Positions 20,701 through 31,566 of a DNA stretch of 64,000 nt are shown here, one piece after another; position 1 is the first letter of the stretch, and each line of letters starts with the position of its first letter. Source of the DNA: Glebionis coronaria (lineage: Eukaryota; Streptophyta; Magnoliopsida; Asterales; Asteraceae); assembly GCA_025667525.1 (NCBI GenBank), contig JANFOE010000050.1, forward strand, positions 434,001-498,000, given 5' to 3'. The translations under genes were made by a program, and so were the position numbers. The notes beneath the pieces were generated by a model that was not told the origin of the DNA, ran no database searches, and was given only the letters and a program-made list of their open reading frames with translations.

Positions 20701-22672
20701 ATCTTTTTTCCAAGAGGTGGGTCATCGGGCGAGCGATTTTAGAGAAATCCTGAATGAAACGACGATAGAAGCCCGCATGACCCAGAAAACATCTCACGCC
20801 CTTCACGGTTGAAGGTGGAGGTAATTTGGCTATGACATCCACTTTAGCACGGTCCACTTCAAGACCGGCTTTAGAGATTTTGTGTCCTAGCACAATGCCT
20901 TCTTTTACCATAAAATGGCATTTTTCCCAATTCAGAACAAGGCGAGTGTCTTCACACCGCTTAAGAATACGTTCTAAATTGACAAGGCAAGAAGAGAATG
21001 AATCACCATAGACCGAGAAATCATCCATGAAGACTTCCATGGTTTCTTCAACCATGTCATGGAAGATAGCCATCATACACCTTTGGAATGTCCCAGGAGC
21101 ATTGCACAAGCCAAAAGGCATTCTTTTGTAAGAAAATGTTCCATAAGGACAAGTGAATGTGCTTTTCTCTTGGTCTTGGGGATCGATGGGTATTTGAAAA
21201 TAACCCGAGAAACCGTCTAACAAGCAGTAATAATCATTACCCGCTAGACGTTCAAGCATTTGGTCCATGAAAGGAAAGGGGAAGTGATCCTTTCTCGTAG
21301 CATCATTGAGTTTGCGATAGTCTATACAAACTCTCCACCCTGTAACGAGACGAGTAGGAATCAACTCGTTGTTTTCGTTGGGAACAACGGTGATTCCGCC
21401 TTTCTTAGGCACACAATGGACTGGACTAACCCACGGTGAATCCGAGATAGGGTAAATCATGCCCGCATCAAGAAGTTTGATAACCTCTTTTTTGATAACG
21501 TCATGGATCTTAGGATTCACCCTTCGTTGGCTTTGAATAGTGGGTTTAAAGTCGCCCTCCATGAGAATTTTATGTGTGCAAAAGTGAGGATCAATTCCAC
21601 GAATATCGGAGATCTTCCACGCAATCGCTTGCTTATGATTCTTCAACACGGCGATAAGTCGGGATTTTTCTTCTTCTTTCAGGTCCTTTGCGATGATGAC
21701 CGGTAACTTCTTGTTGTCTTCAAGGAAAACGTACTCGAGATGAGACGGTAGGTCCTTAAGCTCAATAGTAGGAGGATCCTCAATAGATGGTGTAACTAAC
21801 GATGGATCATCATTAGTCACCTCTTTAGGAGAAGGAGGAGAAAACGGGTCTTCGTTGAGAAGTTTCTCAATTGTACGAATGTCTTCATCCCAATCGGTGG
21901 GAGAATCTTCATAATTAAGATCAAGAGGACCCAAGCTAGCTTCAAAATCATCTAAGTCACTTTCTCCAAATGGAGTTAATGATGGAACAATTGAGGCAAC
22001 GGTATCAACATTGGGTTGAGAAGAGAGATTACTTTTGCAAGCATCATGAAAGTGTTCTTCACAAGCCTCATCGAGAAAATCAATAGCATTTACACTCTCA
22101 TATGAATAAGGTTGCTTAGAAATCTTACCCATGTTGAAGACAACTTTGTCGTCACCAACTCTCATGATTATTTCGCCCGCGGCTACATCAATGAGAGTGC
22201 GACCGGTGCTCAAGAAGGGACGTCCAACTATTAATGCAACAAGAGGATCCATCTCGTAATCAACGACAACAAAATCCGCCTGGAAGGTGAATTTGTCAAC
22301 GCCAACGAAGACGTCTTCGGCTATCCCCACTGGATAAGCAACCGTACGGTTAGCTAATTCCAAAGTCATTTTGGTAGGGACTAGCTCGGGGAGAGATAAT
22401 TGCTTCCAAACACTTAAAGGCATTAAGTTTATACTAGCACCTTGATCGGCTAGGGCCATGAAATTCTCTACTCCCGGGAAGTTGCAAGGAATCAAGAAGC
22501 GACCCAGATCACCAAGTTTGGTGGGCAATTTCCTTAAGAGAACGGCGGAGCAATTCTCATTAAGTTGGGTCTGAGCAATGTCAAGAAGCTTCTCCTTTTC
22601 ACTAAGAAGATCTTTAAACATCTTCGCGTATTTAGGCATGTGAGCGAGAGCCTCGGCAAAGGAGATGTTAAA
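20669..22672 (-). pseudogene. Athila protease and reverse transcriptase
   Basis: About 656 codons are open. Near the start is ALADQGASINLMPLSVW, the retropepsin-like site. Many Athila copies have Leu where this has Gln, but the Asp and GAS are kept. After an acidic linker (about 22080-21800), reverse transcriptase runs from SPWVSPVHCVPKKGG through WRVCIDYRKLN, MPFGLCNAPGTFQ and FMDDFSVYGDSF (near 21030) to GHKISKAGLEVD. The catalytic MDD is intact. The frame starts after a one-base loss near 22675 that separates it from gag and ends in a one-base gain near 20705. Apart from these it reads cleanly, so the element decayed fairly recently. Confidence 0.88.
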
Positions 22673-24504
22673 TTCAATTGTTTAAACATTTTGAGAAAGT
22701 TTGAAACTTGAATATCATCCTTGCTCTTTTGCTTCTCTTTCCTTAACCTTGAAGGATAAGGTATATCGGATGAAGAGGAATGCTTTAGGGGAGTAGGATC
22801 ACTCACAACCGCGGGTGGTGGGGGAATGGGGATAGAAGGCAAAGGAGGTGAGGAAAGTTGCTCTTTTTCCTTGTTCACAATCGCGGGTGGAGGTGTAGGA
22901 AGCTCGGGTTCCGTATAACCTTTTCCACTACGAGTGGTGATTGCTTTCATCTCCCCTCTTGGATTCGCAACGTTGTTACTCGGAAGAGTACCCGAACAAG
23001 AGGGTTGATTACCTTGGAAGAGCGAACCTAACATATCACGTAAATTATCCGCTTGGGTGCTGAAAGAGTCTCTCATGTCGGCACGAATATCATTGCTCTG
23101 TTTCACTATGTCATTCCTTAGCTCGGCTCGAATATCACTCCCTTGTTTCGCCATTTCTCCCTTCAAGTTGATGAATTGACTCTGAAGATTCGTCACCATC
23201 TCTCTATTAGTCCTCATGAACGTCTCGACGTCTTGATTCAATTGCATCGGTTGATTGAGAGGTGGAGCTTGGTAAGCTTGAGAAGTTCCTTGAGGTGGAT
23301 ATGGGTTTCTTTGGGATTGATATTGATTGTTAGCACGAGGTTGAGTTTGGTTATTTCGGTTATAGCTTTGTTGTTGGTTTTGGTTTGGAGGATTAAAACC
23401 GGGTGGATCAAGATAGTTGTTTGAACGATAACTTAGCAAGTTACGGTCTCCTTGAGGACGAGCTTGATAGCCTCCCGTGGGATAAGTACCGTATGCTGCG
23501 TTAACGTTTTCAGAAAAATTGCCTTGAGTAGAAGGACAATCATTGTAAGAATGGGGACCACCACATGTGTCACAAGAAATAGAAACGACTTTAGCTTGTG
23601 GAGTTTGGTTAGAGGCCAAAATTTGCATACTTTTGCTAATTTCAAGAATAGCACGTTCCATGGCGAACATGTAGGTGGTGGAAGAAGTAGATGAAACATT
23701 GACTCTCGGATTAGATCTTGAGGATGCGGATGAATCCCAATTCTTGTGGTGAGTAGTCATGTTTTCAATCAACTCTCTACACTCCTCTGGTCTCCTTTTC
23801 ATAAAAGTACCACCGGCGGCGGCATTGATCGTGTCACGATCACAAAAAGTGAGACCATTGTAGAAGGTATCAATGAGAGTGACGGGGAGCATGTTGTGAT
23901 TTGGACAATGGTCGATCAAATCATTGTATCATTCCCAAGCATCAAAGAGCGATTCGTCATTGTCTTGCATGAATCCACTAATTTGGTTACGAAGGCTTGT
24001 GACCATGGATGGTGGGAAGTAGCGCGACAAAAAGCGTTGAGTCATGTCATTCCAAGTATGAATAGAATTCTTTGGGAGATGGTCAAACCATTTTTCGTCA
24101 TGGTGAGAAAGCGAGTGGGGAAATAGTTGAAGGCGAAGGTCATCCATAGAAACACCGGGTGACTTCATGCTTTGGGTGATGGTAATGAATTTGTCGAGGT
24201 GTTTGTTGGCATCATCATCCGGAATTCCGCGAAATGGATTAGTTTTCACTTGTTGGATCATGTGATGCTTCAACGAAAACTCCTGAGCCGTGATGTGCAT
24301 CGGCGCAATCGGGCCTCCGCGTCCGTTCATGGTGGGTTGAAACAATTCCTCCATTGTTCGTAAATCAGGTAGGGGGACATTGGTGTTGTTGTTATTGTTA
24401 TTCAAATTGGGAAGAGGTGGGTTATTATTGTTGTTATGAACACCAGCCATATCTAAATCTTCATGAGTCTCGGGCTCAGAATAGTTTGAAGATCTAGTAC
24501 GCAT
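22673..24504 (-). pseudogene. gag: Athila gag with one UGA stop
   Basis: The frame starts at ATG 24504 (MRTRSSNYSEPE). It is stopped by TGA at 23931-23929, in the codon after FDAWE, and continues in the same frame to about 22675, where a one-base loss shifts it. The N-terminal part has runs of Asn (codons 26-45), then the retrotransposon gag core (SMDDLRLQLFPHSL, WNDMTQRFLSRYF). After the stop come INAAAGGTFMKRRPEE, a CCHC knuckle CDTCGGPHSYNDC near 23580, a Gln/Asn-rich stretch, a coiled-coil segment with two copies of a KQSxDIRAxxR motif, and a Pro-rich tail. The UGA is at a position where CGA would give Arg, a usual residue there. Confidence 0.85.
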
Positions 24505-24752
24505 ACACCTGCAGAAGAAAAATATACAGAGAGAATATCTATATAATCTTTTTGGTGCAAAACCTTTGGAAAAGAATTGCTTTTTATGATTTTTTCAATG
24601 TTTTTGTATTTTTGAAAAATTTTATATTTTTTAGGGTTTTTGAAAATTTTTAAAGCAAGGAAAATAACGTTCAAAGAACGGATTCCAAAATTCAATGCGT
24701 CTCTCACTAGAAACCGTTAATCTTAACGAAGAGAGCCGGCAGCGGCGCCATT
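24505..24752 (-). promoter_or_regulatory. Athila PBS and short leader
   Basis: On the minus strand the PBS reads TGGCGCCGCTGCCGGCT from 24750 downward, two bases after the LTR end. The leader is about 240 bases. Just before the gag ATG is TTTTTCTTCTGCAGGTGT, acceptor-like. The non-autonomous relative has TTCTTCTTTTGTAGGTGT at the same place (29863-29875). Confidence 0.75.
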
Positions 24753-26395
24753 TAATACAAGGTTTTACCCTAGTATAAAATAATTTCGTTGTCCCAAATC
24801 TTTTCGAATTGATTTCCAGTCTAAAGTGCGACTCAATTGTCTTTTGGTGAACAAGAGAATGGTTTGGTTTGGTTATCTAATTAAACTACAAGAAAGTATT
24901 AAAATGTCGTTGAGTGAAATGAAAGCGTTTAAAAATTATTTAGAAAACACTTAAAATATTAAACTTTGTAAAACTTTAAAACTTAAAAACTTAAGCTATC
25001 AGAATATAACAAGTCATCTCAATCGGAATGCACCAAAGTCATAACCATCGGAATCATTATCAAAACAAACCATCGGAATATCAATCTGCATACCCATCGG
25101 AATAATCAAGATCAAATCTATCGGAATGATGTCTGTCGGAAAGTCCTGGATCGGAATGTTTCAGATCGGAATACTTTAAACTCCTCGGTCGTAATGTTGT
25201 TCTATCGGAATGTTGCTGTCGAAAAAGGGGCAGAGTTTTGTCTTAACAAGGACCTTAGTCCCGTCGGAATATGCGATCGCAATGAGTGATCGCAATCCCA
25301 GATCGGAATAAGGGGGAATGACTTAGCTATCGCAAAGTAAAAACACAATGGTTATTGCGATACAAATGAACATCCGTCGGAATGTGTAGAATCCCTTGTA
25401 TTGCGATGGAATGCAATATTAATCCGAAATTGGTGGCAAGCTTAAAACTCAATAAGCACGTATAATAAGCTATCTTATCCGAATGTTAAACAACTCAAAA
25501 AGCTTAAATTTGACAACTTCTTAAACATAAAAGATCATAAACTTTATGAAAGGAACTTTAAAGTGACTAAAACCGTTGAGAAATCCGAAAATCAATAAGC
25601 TAAAACTTGAAATAAGCCTATAAGCATAGAGCGCTTATAGCTTATACTTGTAAGAGCTTATGTGTAAACAAAGATGATTAATTCTTTAATCACGAAATCA
25701 TCAAATCATACGAATGAAGTATGCAATTCGGATCGAAGATAAAGTAAACCAAGAAATGTAGAAGGAGATTAAAGAACACAAAGCTTAAACTTAAACTTTT
25801 GATTAAAGAAACTCAAATACAAGGATTAATGAAAGCTTAAAAGAAAGGAAAGATGAAAAACTTAGTGAGAGAAAGTTTAGAACTTTCTCTCTCTAAAAAC
25901 TAGAAAGAAAACTTAAAAATAAAACTAGCTAACCACCCTCCTAATGTGATTAGGAGGGTATTTATAGGGAAGTGGGAAGTGCATGTGTGGTTCTTCCTTC
26001 TTTCTTTTCTTCTCGACTCGATTTAATTCTTTGTCTTTTCTCGACGTCGTCTCGGGATTCGAACTTGTCTTAATAATTTTCTTCTTTAATTTAGACTTAA
26101 GTTCTTCGACTTCATTAAACTTCCGTCTTTAGACTTTTTCTTCGATAAATCTTCAGAATAGGTCTTGGACATCCGTTCTTTAAGCACTCTTGATCTTTTG
26201 ACTTCGTCTTTTCTCGTTTTCTTCGATAAAAGCCCGTGAAAGCCCGTGTTTTCTTCCTTTTTCATCTTTTGGTCCTAAAACACAATAAAAACACAAACCA
26301 CGCATACTTCTGACTTTTACGACATAAAATACACGTTTTGGTCTTGTTATTATTGGAAATAAGTGGTAAAAGGATAAGTATTTTCACACTTATTA
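24753..26395 (-). repeat. Athila 5' LTR (1,643 bp), minus orientation
   Basis: Read on the minus strand it starts TAATAAGTGTGAAAA and ends CTTGTATTA, next to the PBS. The TATA box TATAAATA is the complement of 25959-25966. The start, the polyadenylation-side region and the mid-LTR array are shared with the LTRs at 28068 and 43600. Plus-strand 25060-25440 is rich in ATCGGAATG-like words (see the array entry). Confidence 0.85.
25060..25440. repeat. Degenerate CGGAAT/ATTCCG array in Athila LTR
   Basis: At least a dozen copies of words such as CATCGGAAT, GTCGGAATG and GATCGGAAT occur at irregular spacing of roughly 15-40 bases. The same LTR position in the relatives at 28960 and 44585 carries ATTCCGAATTA words. 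Confidence 0.75.
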
Positions 26396-27241
26396 TGGGC
26401 TATATTGGATCACGAGCCCAATATCATTGGAGTGACCGATCCTTTCTAAATATGTAAAAACGTATTTCCAACAAACACTATCTCGTAAAAGACTATGGTG
26501 TTATCTCTGAAAGTATCTCTGAAAGGATCTCTGAAAACAGGGTTTCTACTATCTCGGAAAATTTGAAAATTTCTGAAATACAGGCAACAATTGATCTATC
26601 TCGAAAACGCAACTTATACAATGGTTTTTGGCGAAACGACTTGTACTTTCAAGGTTTTTACCTTCGTATGGGCTAGAAAAATACAAACTTTTTTAAATTT
26701 AAGACGAAAAATTTGAAATCAAGATTTGTACTTTATTAAACTATTCTTCACCAAAAATCAAATGAATCAAGAAAAAAATTTGTGTTTTTGTAAAACAATG
26801 AATTAACAATTACTACAAAGGTTTGTAGATGATTATTTTGATGATCAAAACACAAAAACCTTAAAAAAATTGTCATGACCTATTGGAGTAGTATTACACG
26901 AATTAAAACCAAAACACAAACACAAAACTTTAATTCAACCCATGGCCCTTGCTACCAATTCTAATATTGGTAATCCTTAACCAAGAGTGAAGTTGATGGT
27001 TTTCTAGAGAGAGAAAGTGAAAAAATGTGTGTAAATATTATAGAAAACTGAACCAAGCAACACCTTCTCCATCAAAGAAGAGGGTATTTATACCCAAGCC
27101 CACAAGATGGACTTGGGCCTGCGGTCCATGACATGTCATGGACCAAGTTTCCATAGTATTTAAAAAATAACTAAACTACAAGCTATTAACTATATTGTTG
27201 GAGTGACTGAGTCTTCTAACTAGGAAAACGTATTTCCAACA
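26396..27241 (-). mobile_element. Deleted Copia element: 5' LTR, short interior, 3' LTR stub
   Basis: On the minus strand a Copia LTR starts TGTTGGAAATACG at 27241, has TATAAATAC (complement near 27073-27081) and ends before a PBS-like TGGTAGCAAGGGCC starting at 26957. About 480 bases of interior follow, without a reading frame but with several CTCTGAAA/TTTCAGAG words. At 26473 the LTR start TGTTGGAAATACG recurs and continues 78 bases until the Athila insertion at 26396. The LTR is related to that of the Sirevirus-like element at 49196. The interior is too short for an autonomous element and no polypurine tract is seen before the second LTR, so it is a deletion derivative or a miniature (TRIM-like) form. 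Confidence 0.65.
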
Positions 27242-27905
27242 ATTTATGAATCATTTCCATCACCATTTCAAGAACCTTGAGATTCCCGATAAGCTCATCT
27301 AGTGATAAGTTCGAGCGATCTTTAGATTCTTCAATGGCCATCATTTTAGCTCTCCATTTTGGATGAAGTGCCCTTAGGAATTTCTTGACAAAGTTCTTAG
27401 TAGAAAAGGTTTCATCAAGTGTCTTGAGGGAGGTGATGAGAGTATTAAAACGAGCAAACCCCACATCAGTTGACTCTTCTTCAAGGATATAATTGTTCAT
27501 ATTGAACAAGAAGATCAATTTTGTTACTTGACTTGTGAGTTTCCTTGATATGTTATAATTAGATACTTCCAAAATTCTTTTGTTGTTTGACACATGAAAA
27601 TTCTTTCATACACTTTCTTTGGCAAAGCATTATAAAGCATCATTTTAGCTTAATTATTTTTTGCAAGCATTTTCTTTTGATCATCAGTTAGTCGATCTCG
27701 TGGAACTGTTTCAAATTAATTTGTAGTAACATTTTTCACCGTTGGTACATAATCACCTTCAATGATTATGTACGAAAGATCTATATACTACATTTTACAT
27801 AAGCTTCAAAATGGTTTTCAGAATAGATAAAACCATCGGTTTCAAAGAGTGGTGGTCTTTGCATAGATTGTGCTTTTTTTGTAATTTTCAGAATCCATGG
27901 ATCTT
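27242..27905 (-). pseudogene. Copia gag fragment (UBN2 type), broken by a Copia LTR
   Basis: On the minus strand a Copia gag begins near ATG 27895 with several stops, then reads well from about 27593 to 27242. The segment includes [35 protein letters not shown] and [15 protein letters not shown], the classic UBN2-type capsid of plant Copia elements. It is cut inside the gag by the LTR at 27241. The rest of this older element is displaced or lost. Confidence 0.75.
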
Positions 27906-28067
27906 TTCAAGTATTAAAATACAATATATTTTGGGAAATCTTGAGTAACGTAACTCTTGAGCCGATTCTGGAAAACTAAAAGGGGGGGGGGGGTTAAATA
28001 GTTTAACCAGTTAGTTTTACTTATTTGAAACTTTAAGTGTAATTACTAAGGATTATAGATCGAGTAT
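27906..28067 (-). other. Leader of the older Copia, with a G12 run
   Basis: This is non-coding sequence between the gag start and the Athila-relative insertion at 28068. It contains twelve consecutive G at 27982-27993. Together with 45386-45714 (beyond the insertion) it would form the LTR and leader of the minus-strand Copia. The target duplication AGTAT occupies 28063-28067. Confidence 0.45.
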
Positions 28068-29624
28068 TAATAAGTGTGAAAACACTTATACTTTTTCCAC
28101 TTAAATATAATAAAAACGAGACCAAAACGTGTATTTAATGTCGTAAAAGTCGGAATTATGCGTGGTTTGTGTTTTTGTTGTGTTTTAGGATCAAAATATG
28201 AAAAAGGAAGAAAACACGGGCTTTCACGGGCTTTTATCGAAGAAAAAGACAAAATACGAAGGCAAAAGATCAAGAGTGCAAAAAGAACGGAAGTCAAAGG
28301 CTTATTCTGAAGATTTACCGAAGAAAAAGACCAAAGACGGAAGTTTAACGAAGTCGAAGAAGCAAGTCTAATAAAGAATAAAATTAGAAGAGGGGTTCAT
28401 TTTATCCATTGACAAATCCCGAGGCAAAGTCGAGAAAGACAAATTAATTAAGAAGACGACAAGACAAAGAGAAAGATGGAAACAACACCAGCTTCCCTTC
28501 CATCTATAAATAGAGAAAAATCTTTCATTTGTAACAAGTTTTTCATTATTAGATATATTAGTGTAGGAGTATGAGTAGGTTATTTACTTTCTCTCTCTAG
28601 CTTTTCTTTAATGTTTTCAAGCTTTTCATCTTTAATCTTGTATTTTTGAATCTTAATCTTCATCTTAATTTCAAGCTTTTTATATTAATCTCATTCTTCC
28701 TTTCTTGATTTAAATCTTGTGTTTGATTTGGTTAATCATGTAGTTTGTTTGATCTTGTTGCTTGTTTGATTGATGTATTTATTTCATTGTTTTTATTATT
28801 TTGATGTGTTTGATGTTTTAGCTTATTGTGCTTGTTGCTTATTCTAGTTTAGCTTATTTACATTTAAGTGGATTTGGTAGATTAATATTTTTAATAGTTG
28901 ATTTTATTGATTTGGCTTATTTAGTGTTATTAGAGTTTTTCATTTGTGTCTTGTAAAATAGATATCCCGAATTATGTGCAAATGTATTTTCCGACTTACG
29001 TTACAACACTTATTCCGAATTGAATGCATGTACTGGATTCCGAATTAGCTATTAGTTGTTCTTTCCGAATTACTTCACGAATCAGCATTCCGAATTAGGT
29101 CACTAGACCTATTCCGGATTACATTTTTTTTAACATTCCGACTTAGGTCCTTATTCAGGTATTCCGAATTGGGTTTCAATCCTAGATTCTGGATTATGTA
29201 CAACTTCGAATTCCGAATTCGATGAAAGTTAACAGATTCCGAATTAGGTTTTTAATATGGTCTTCCGAATTATGATTGTGATGAATTTCGAATTAGGTCT
29301 TATATTGTTATTCCGACTTATGTTTTAAATTTTATTCCGAACTACATTTTGATTTTTTATTCCAAATTATTTTAAGTTTTTATTTTTCCCGCAAATTTTG
29401 TTAAGCTTTATTTTCAATTGTTTTGTCTTTGTTTATTTTCAAATTTACATTTTGTTAAGTTTTAAATTTGTTAAATTTCTTTAAATTTGTCATTTTTCTT
29501 AATTCATTTTTAGTTTAAAATAGATAACCAAACTTTCTTTTTCTTTCACCAAGAACAACTGAGTCACACTTAAACCCGATTTAAATTATTAGACCAATTA
29601 AAGAACTTAAAAATTCAGTTATTA
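28068..29624 (+). repeat. 5' LTR of the non-autonomous Athila relative (1,557 bp)
   Basis: The TATA box TATAAATAG is at 28505-28513. Relative to the 3' LTR it lacks about 224 bases near 28950, where CTTGTAAAATAG joins flanks that in the other copy are separated by text from 44475 to 44705. Other differences are scattered, so this LTR pair is visibly older than the Tekay-like pair. Confidence 0.88.
28960..29350. repeat. ATTCCGAATTA word array in LTR
   Basis: About fifteen degenerate copies of TTCCGAATTA or TTCCGACTTA occur at spacings of 20-35 bases, each followed by unique text. The 3' LTR carries the same array, with more copies, at 44585-45065. Confidence 0.8.
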
Positions 29625-29627
29625 AAA

Positions 29628-29871
29628 TGACACCGTTGCCGGCTCTTTTCGTAAAGATTAACGGTTTTTTGTGAGAGATGCATTGGATTTTGGGATCCGT
29701 TAACTTTTGAACGTTATTTTTCTTGCTTAAATTTAAAAAATTTCAAAAATCCAAAAACATTTAAAAAATCATAAAAAGCATTTCTTTTCAAAAGTTTTGC
29801 ACCAAATATATTCTCTTTTAACGTTAACCTTATTTCTTCTTCTATTTCTTTTCTATCTTCTTCTTTTGTAG
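29628..29871 (+). promoter_or_regulatory. PBS and leader of the non-autonomous element
   Basis: TGACACCGTTGCCGGCTC at 29628-29645 is a variant of the Athila PBS (TGGCGCCGCTGCCGGCTC), with two changes in the first five bases. The leader aligns with that of the minus-strand Athila and ends in the acceptor-like TTCTTCTTTTGTAG. Confidence 0.7.
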
Positions 29872-30291
29872 GTGTACGAGACTCGTGCTATTATTATCAT
29901 TGATAATCGTCCGATTTGGGAAATATTGCAAGAAGAGCGTTATCAGATTATGTCCGAGGAGTGTACGACTTGTGGTGGACCTCATGCTTATTTTAATTGT
30001 GACAAAACTTATGGGGAAGTTTATACTAATGAGGAAGGTATGTGCTATGCTACTAATACTTATTTTGGCTCCCCTATTTTTCCCACAACAAGTAACCCAC
30101 CATATTCTGATCAAGGGTTTTATGGGGAATTTTAAAATCAAGGGTTTTCAAATCATGAAAGTTTTCAAAATGAAGGCAATTTTCAAAATTATAATCAAGG
30201 GAATATTTCACAACCTCAAATGGAATTAATTCTTCAAAAGCTTGAGGAACATAATATATTACTAAGAGAATGGCAAGAGGAAACCGATTGA
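29872..30291 (+). pseudogene. Athila gag remnant with CCHC knuckle
   Basis: The frame aligns at its start with Athila gag but has lost the ATG: GTGTACGAGACT stands where the relative has GTGTATGCGTACT. It carries CTTCGGPHAYFNC, a CCHC knuckle, at about 29967-30005. It then has TAA at 30133-30135, a Gln/Asn-rich stretch, a short helix (QKLEEHNILLREWQ) and TGA at 30289-30291. Both stops are in the frame of the following 422-codon ORF. The capsid core of gag is missing, so only the knuckle region survives. Confidence 0.65.
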
Positions 30292-30297
30292 AAATTC

Positions 30298-31566
30298 ATG
30301 CTCATTTTAGAAACCTATCAAGCTCAAGATAATATTGAGTCGTCTTTGAGACTTGATGTTGAGGCTAACACCACTACTAGTAGTGATGTTCCCACTGCGG
30401 ATCCTTCCATCTCTCCGCCAATAAAGGAGAGACAAGGCCCGGATATTATCATGAGTTTTACTCCCCCTCCGGTGTTGACACCCACAGCTACATTTAGCTC
30501 ACCGACTTCCTCACCTCTTGAGGAAATTCTAGAGATTATACTTGAGCCTCCATTACCCATTGATAACCCCATTTATTCACCTACTCTTTCAAATGACTTT
30601 ATGCTTTCTTCAATTTCTCTTAGTGAGACATGTTTTGATAAACCAATTTTTGAGGAGTGTGAAGAAATTTATAATGAGTCCATAGATGAAGAACCCTTAA
30701 TTGGTCCTACACCTAAGGAGTTTGTAGATAAATATGAGTTATATTGTGATTCCGACTATAATTCTAATTATTCATCGAGATCGAATGAGGATGACTCTCC
30801 TATTTTATCTGAACCGACTTTTGCGGAACCTACGGACGAGGTCGCTCTTAATGATGATTTTTCTCCATGTTATGAGAATTTCACTTTTGAAATTTCTCAT
30901 TTTTCCCAATTTCCTCCAGGAGATGAGGGCGATGTTGATTTATTCTCTCTGACTTACGAGAAGTTCACCAATGAACTTGGTGTTTTAGATGAGGTGGAAG
31001 ACGTTATTCTTCACGACAAATTATTGAAAGTTCATCTTCTTATTGTTGAAATTGAAGCGTTGAATTCTACTCCTATTACTAGGTCTTTACCCCTATCTAT
31101 TACTCCCGTTGAGAATAATGACACATTTATGGAAGAAGTCGACATTCTCTCAATACCTCCGGGTATTGATGATGATGACACGGAGGGGGATATTGTTTTT
31201 GATACTTTGATGAATGAAGATATTGTCCCAAGTCCCCCTCCCGAGCACCTTTCATCCCATACTTTTGAGACCATTTCTGAGGATGAGTGCTTTGACCCGG
31301 GAGGTGACATTGATTTTTCTATGATTGATACCTTTACGGCTTTGCCGCTTAGTGATAATCATATTTCTTTTGGGGATGACATTTTGATTCCTTTACCCAC
31401 CTCACCTCCCGTGGATGATAACTTCACATACTTCTCGTATGTTGAGAAGACCTTTTTACCTTTCATGACCTATCCCCCGGCCTCTCATTTATTATTTTCC
31501 TTCAGGAACGAGGACAAGATTTTTGATCCTGGTATTAATGTTAGAGGTTTTCCTTTAAATTCTTAA
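30298..31566 (+). CDS. 422-codon acidic ORF in place of pol
   Basis: It is open from ATG 30298 to TAA 31564-31566, in the same frame as the upstream gag remnant. It is rich in Asp, Glu, Ser, Thr and Pro with hardly any Lys or Arg, and has short aromatic patches. Recurrent phrases are FDKPIFEECEE, ISEDECFDPGGDIDF and IPPGIDDDDTEGDI. No catalytic motif, membrane segment or signal peptide is visible. I recall proteins with the PPGIDDDD-EGDI phrase as abundant repeat-derived ORFs in Asteraceae annotations, which is recall only. An unbroken 422-codon frame in an otherwise decayed element suggests it was kept until recently. It may be the linker between protease and reverse transcriptase with pol deleted, since the Athila pol at 21800-22080 has a similar acidic linker (WDEDIRTIEKLLNEDPF). 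Confidence 0.65.
   Translation: MLILETYQAQDNIESSLRLDVEANTTTSSDVPTADPSISPPIKERQGPDIIMSFTPPPVLTPTATFSSPTSSPLEEILEIILEPPLPIDNPIYSPTLSNDFMLSSISLSETCFDKPIFEECEEIYNESIDEEPLIGPTPKEFVDKYELYCDSDYNSNYSSRSNEDDSPILSEPTFAEPTDEVALNDDFSPCYENFTFEISHFSQFPPGDEGDVDLFSLTYEKFTNELGVLDEVEDVILHDKLLKVHLLIVEIEALNSTPITRSLPLSITPVENNDTFMEEVDILSIPPGIDDDDTEGDIVFDTLMNEDIVPSPPPEHLSSHTFETISEDECFDPGGDIDFSMIDTFTALPLSDNHISFGDDILIPLPTSPPVDDNFTYFSYVEKTFLPFMTYPPASHLLFSFRNEDKIFDPGINVRGFPLNS

Larger units (their letters stand above)
18158..26395 (-). mobile_element. Autonomous-type Athila element, 3' LTR missing
   Basis: Read on the minus strand: 5' LTR (26395 to 24753), Asp-type PBS, gag, protease, reverse transcriptase, RNase H, integrase and a 3' non-coding module that stops at 18158. 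The gag knuckle CGGPHSYNDC, the TTRSGKGY phrase, the GASINLMP protease box and MDDFSVYGDSF reverse transcriptase box are typical of Athila. The expected 3' LTR is absent. The 5' LTR begins TAATAAG directly against TGGGC at 26396-26400, inside a Copia LTR. No matching TGGGC flank is seen at the other end, so that end was lost by deletion or rearrangement. Several frameshifts and stops make this copy inactive. Confidence 0.82.

Noticed and set aside
25060..25440. CRISPR-like array of short repeats
   Set aside because: Repeats are degenerate, spacing is irregular, spacers are not uniform, and the window is plainly eukaryotic transposon sequence.
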